From NCBI RefSeq assembly GCF_001659605.2, contig NC_035165.2:13388445-13452444 (forward strand): DNA of 64,000 nt, read 5' to 3'. Numbering within the stretch: position 1 is the stretch's first letter; every line of letters begins with the position of its first letter. Positions 61,193-64,000 of the stretch are shown in pieces. The notes under the pieces were generated by a model. It was not told where the DNA came from. It saw only the letters and a program-made list of their open reading frames with translations, and made no database searches. Origin of the DNA: Manihot esculenta. Taxonomy: Eukaryota; Streptophyta; Magnoliopsida; Malpighiales; Euphorbiaceae. The translations under genes were made by a program, and so were the position numbers.

Positions 61193-61445
61193 CTTTCAAA
61201 GAAGGAAAATATCTCTATATTATTGAAAAAATATATTATTATCACTAATCGGTTCGGTTTTTTCGGTTTTTTTCTAATCAAAATCGAACCGAATCGAAAT
61301 AACCGAAATTTCTAAAATTAAAAACCGAACCGAACCGAACCGAACCGAAATATATAAAAAACCGAACTAAAATTTTAAATCGATTCGGTCAGTTTTTTTA
61401 GTTTGAACCGAATACTGCTCAGCCCTACTTTGAAGGAAGGAAAAT
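61193..61445. repeat. Tandem duplication of the right half of the MITE
   Basis: The sequence from about 60988 to 61212 recurs with an offset of 225 bp (CTCTATATTATTG at 60988 and 61213), including the right MITE end and its flank. The duplication must be later than the MITE insertion. Confidence 0.85.
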
Positions 61446-61500
61446 ATATATATATTATATATAAAGAGGCTTTGCATAAGTCACGTGATTGAGATGATGG

Positions 61501-62103
61501 ATGTGTGGGCGTTTCTTTATTTTCTTTTATTTGATTATTTTCTGTTTGTAGGTTCAATGTTATTCGTGGGGGAGAGATTACTTTTAGGGAGCTTTTTTCT
61601 ACTCCGATTTTTAGAGTGGGTCTCTTTGCATGCATGATATCGGTTTGGGATTGCATCGATTTACCTAACGGTTACCGCTCTTTTTAACTTTTTTAACTGA
61701 GCTCTGCTGTATCTACATTCCCACTTTGCTGTTGTTGGTGGCAATTTTCTCTGTTTATTCCGAAGGCCAAACTTCTGTTTTGTTGCACGCTTTCTTTGTA
61801 TTTGTCGTTGTCACTGCATTGGATACGTTTTATTCTCTTTGATAGTTGCAATGCAGGATAAGTGGTGTTACGGTTTTGCTTGGTTGAGCTTTGTTTATTT
61901 GTTTGGTACTGATTTTTATTGGTTTATTTGATTTGTTGATTTAATTTACTTTCTTATATGGGTTGATTTTGTTGGGCTTGTTTGGTTTAATTGTGTAGAC
62001 TTTTATTTGGATCAATCTGTAATTCATTCTCAGAACTCATCAGATGTAATATAATCCTATAGACCACAAAAATGCCATACAGTATCTATTGATTAAAAAA
62101 AAA
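61501..62103 (+). mobile_element. Probable 5'-truncated LINE 3' end
   Basis: T/G-rich sequence ends in GTATCTATTGATTAAAAAAAAA. The word ATGATGG occurs immediately before (61494-61500) and directly after (62104-62110) and could be a short target duplication. No RT remains. Confidence 0.5.
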
Positions 62104-62605
62104 ATGATGGGTCAATATGTAATTTGATGAGAACATTGAGGTTGGTTATGTTTATTATAATTTAATATTTATATTTAAATTTATGTATTTACATATATTT
62201 TAATAAATTTTATATTCGAAAAAAAATTAATTTAGATCATATATTAAAGAAGCTCTTATTTGAGCCAGTTATTTTACTATACCATGATTCCGTCGTTTTT
62301 AGTATTTTTGGAATGAATTGTATTTTTTATTTAATTGAGTTTAATGAGCTGAAATAATAACTGTTAAGACTATATAATAAGAAGTAATATATCATTATTC
62401 TTTTTTATTGTAAAAATAAATAATTTAAAATAGATAAATAGACTTAAATTCAAGATTTTTCATTTTTTATATCTTAAAAATAATAAAAATACACATAATT
62501 GAATAAAAAATAGATGAAATAAATTAAAGGCTAATATTTTTTTTTTTATCTTATTTTGTATTTAGACCAATCTTAAGAATAAAAAAAAAAATCATATATA
62601 ATAGC
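62104..62605. other. AT-rich DNA
   Basis: No feature recognised. Confidence 0.5.
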
Positions 62606-63070
62606 TGATGACCACTGGATTTCTTTACCCCGGTCCTGGGCCTTGACCACAGCCAAAGGCCCAACTCATTCATCCTTCAAGGCCGGGCTCGATCAAGCTT
62701 CTTCACTCAGGTCGGTCCAGCCCACGCGAAGCAGGTCCTCTCCTCTTGGGCCCAGTGTCCGGCCCAACTCTCGGCCCAGCCCAGTGTCCAGAGCCCTACT
62801 CAGACAGCCTGGCAGATCCGCTCGAACGTACGCACGAGGAGAATCAGAGGCCGTTACGCATGGAGCAGGCGGCTGATACCCTCGTACACCCGAATCTGTA
62901 TGTCAGAGACGCGTGTCCCAATCACGGAGAGGCCTTTACACGTCACCAGTAAGCAAAGCGAAATGGATAAAAGGGGAGCTCCCTCCCTAGGTAGCATAAG
63001 TTTTTTTGAAGATTATTTTTCAATACCAAAACCCTTGTAAAACCCTATTCTATTGGATCACCAATCATCA
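62606..63070 (+). repeat. 5' LTR of a plus-strand Tat-like Ty3/gypsy element
   Basis: The 465-bp LTR begins TGATGACC and ends CCAATCATCA, giving TGATGA/TCATCA terminal inverted repeats. It is directly followed by a PBS. A TATA-like GATAAAAGG lies at 62966-62974. The other LTR lies beyond the window, so the expected target duplication ATAGC (62601-62605) cannot be checked. Its GC content is far above its surroundings. Confidence 0.82.
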
Positions 63071-63072
63071 AT

Positions 63073-63090
63073 TGGCGCCGTCTGTGGGAA
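63073..63090 (+). promoter_or_regulatory. Primer-binding site, tRNA-Asp-like
   Basis: TGGCGCCGTCTGTGGGAA starts two bases after the LTR. The first nine bases match the complement of the plant tRNA-Asp 3' end. The same sequence is common in plant Tat-type elements. Confidence 0.8.
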
Positions 63091-63148
63091 ACGAAGGAGA
63101 TCTTTTCATCACCGGAGTTTTCACTTTCAAAACCCACTGAGATCCACG

Positions 63149-64000
63149 ATGGCAAACCACCAAGAAAGTAACCTTAACATTCCAAATGACCTGAGCTCTG
63201 CCCAAGATGGGCAGCAGTTCTCCTTTTCTAGCCCTACAACGTTGAATAACCAAACGCCTATCCCTCTTAATCCCTCGCCAAGCTTGGCAGGGAATACTCC
63301 CACCATGATTCTGTCTAACCAGGACATTCAAACCATGGCTCTCCAACTACAGACTACTGCTCACTGGTTGGGGCAGATAATGCAACAGAGGGGCCTTAGC
63401 ACCCCAGTAAATACACTCCCAGTAGTGGAGGAACCCAGAACCAATGAGCCCCGACCTACCTCTGATCGCCTCCAAACTAACAGCCACGATGCCGGGGAAG
63501 AGGAAGAACCGGAGGCCCGAATCCATGGGAGAAGGGCAAGAGAGTTGATAGAAAATGAGGAGGCGGACAACTATTCTGCCGAAACAACCAGGGAAACGGG
63601 AACTGAAACAGAGGAGGAGGAATACAGCTTGGGCAAAGGATCCAGCCCGGAAGACGAGAAAATGAACCAAAAGCTGAAAAGGTTGAAAGAGCAGCTCTTA
63701 GCCGAGCTAGGTAAGAAAGATCAGAGCCAAACCTCCTTGCCCACCTCTTCTCCTTTCTCAAAGATAGTGCAGCAGGAGACCGTTCCCAAGAAGTTTATGA
63801 TGCCGCTGATGGCGGCCTATAATGGAGCTGGTAACCCGAGAGAGCATGTCATGAACTATAAGACCTTCATGGAGTTGCAAACCCTGTCAGATGCTTTAAT
63901 GTGTAAGGTGTTCCCAACGACGCTCTCGGGACCAGCGCGGGCGTGGTTCAACAGCTTGGAGGTTGGAAGCATCAAAAGTTTTGGAGATCTTGCCACCCGC
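63149..64000 (+). CDS. gag of a Tat-like Ty3/gypsy element, 5' part
   Basis: The frame starts at ATG 63149 and is open for 284 codons to the window end, where it is cut. It begins MANHQESNLN, has an acidic, charged middle (residues about 115-190, EEEEYSLGKGSS) and a short coiled-coil-like segment. From about residue 215 a typical retrotransposon gag domain starts, with PLMAAYNGAGNPREHVMNYK and SGPARAWFNSLE. Gag forms the virus-like particle that packages the element RNA. No stop or frameshift is visible in this part, so this copy may be fairly young; pol is outside the window. The frames listed on the opposite strand over this region are shadows. Confidence 0.88.
   Translation, partial: MANHQESNLNIPNDLSSAQDGQQFSFSSPTTLNNQTPIPLNPSPSLAGNTPTMILSNQDIQTMALQLQTTAHWLGQIMQQRGLSTPVNTLPVVEEPRTNEPRPTSDRLQTNSHDAGEEEEPEARIHGRRARELIENEEADNYSAETTRETGTETEEEEYSLGKGSSPEDEKMNQKLKRLKEQLLAELGKKDQSQTSLPTSSPFSKIVQQETVPKKFMMPLMAAYNGAGNPREHVMNYKTFMELQTLSDALMCKVFPTTLSGPARAWFNSLEVGSIKSFGDLATR

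Overview
This is a nuclear window from a flowering plant. It is very AT-rich, it is crowded with nested LTR retrotransposons, LINE tails, MULEs and a MITE, and it holds an LRR receptor-kinase relic. It most likely comes from a eudicot; a woody Euphorbiaceae such as cassava or rubber tree is only a guess. There are no operons, CRISPR arrays, rRNA genes or intact tRNA genes. I see one convincing intact host gene, at 21328-22047 on the minus strand. It encodes a 239-residue acidic, probably nuclear protein of a plant-specific family without known function.

Layout. 1-2205: PBS and 5' LTR of a minus-strand Tekay/Del-type Ty3/gypsy element whose body lies outside the window. 2206-5110: an old Tat-type LTR fragment split by a solo Tekay-type LTR (2458-4969, duplication GTGTT). 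5385-15199: a complete, young minus-strand Tekay chromovirus (duplication TTAAA, iMet PBS, PPT, gag-PR-RT-RH-IN-chromodomain) broken by one internal TAG. 15.2-21.3 kb: AT-rich DNA with a LINE tail and a deleted Tat element. 21.3-22.5 kb: the host gene and its promoter. 24.96-26.1 kb: a decayed LRR-XII receptor kinase cut off by an old Tekay-type LTR, which itself holds another LTR. 29.6-31.9 kb: Tat gag debris and an 80-bp minisatellite. 36.9 kb: a tRNA-derived SINE with a 17-bp duplication. 37.9-42.1 kb: the 3' end of a Tat element with a decayed antisense ORF, interrupted by a second solo LTR (39830-41250, duplication GTAAG). 42-57 kb: an AT-rich desert with a LINE relic at 51.8-52.7 kb. 57.0-58.8 kb: two MULEs with 9-bp duplications, one possibly carrying captured gene sequence. 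60.7-61.4 kb: a hAT-like MITE with a tandem duplication. 62.6-64.0 kb: LTR, PBS and open gag of a plus-strand Tat-like element that runs off the window.

The most interesting signal is inside the Tekay-type LTRs. Downstream of the LTR TATA box every long copy has well-formed splice sites (GAG|GTAAGT-type donor, TGTRTAG|G acceptor) enclosing about 540-810 bp. The solo LTR at 39830-41250 lacks exactly this segment, joined at the splice boundaries. The simplest reading is that the LTR carries a real intron in its R/leader region and that this copy descends from a reverse-transcribed spliced RNA. A second candidate intron follows (GTGAGT donor, TTGCAG or TTGTAG acceptor). It contains a different short tandem repeat in each of four LTR lineages. 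Arrays of the palindrome TTCGGCGGCCGAA lie in intron 1 and just upstream of the TATA box. Together these suggest a modular LTR with a promoter, a CpG-palindrome array and leader introns.
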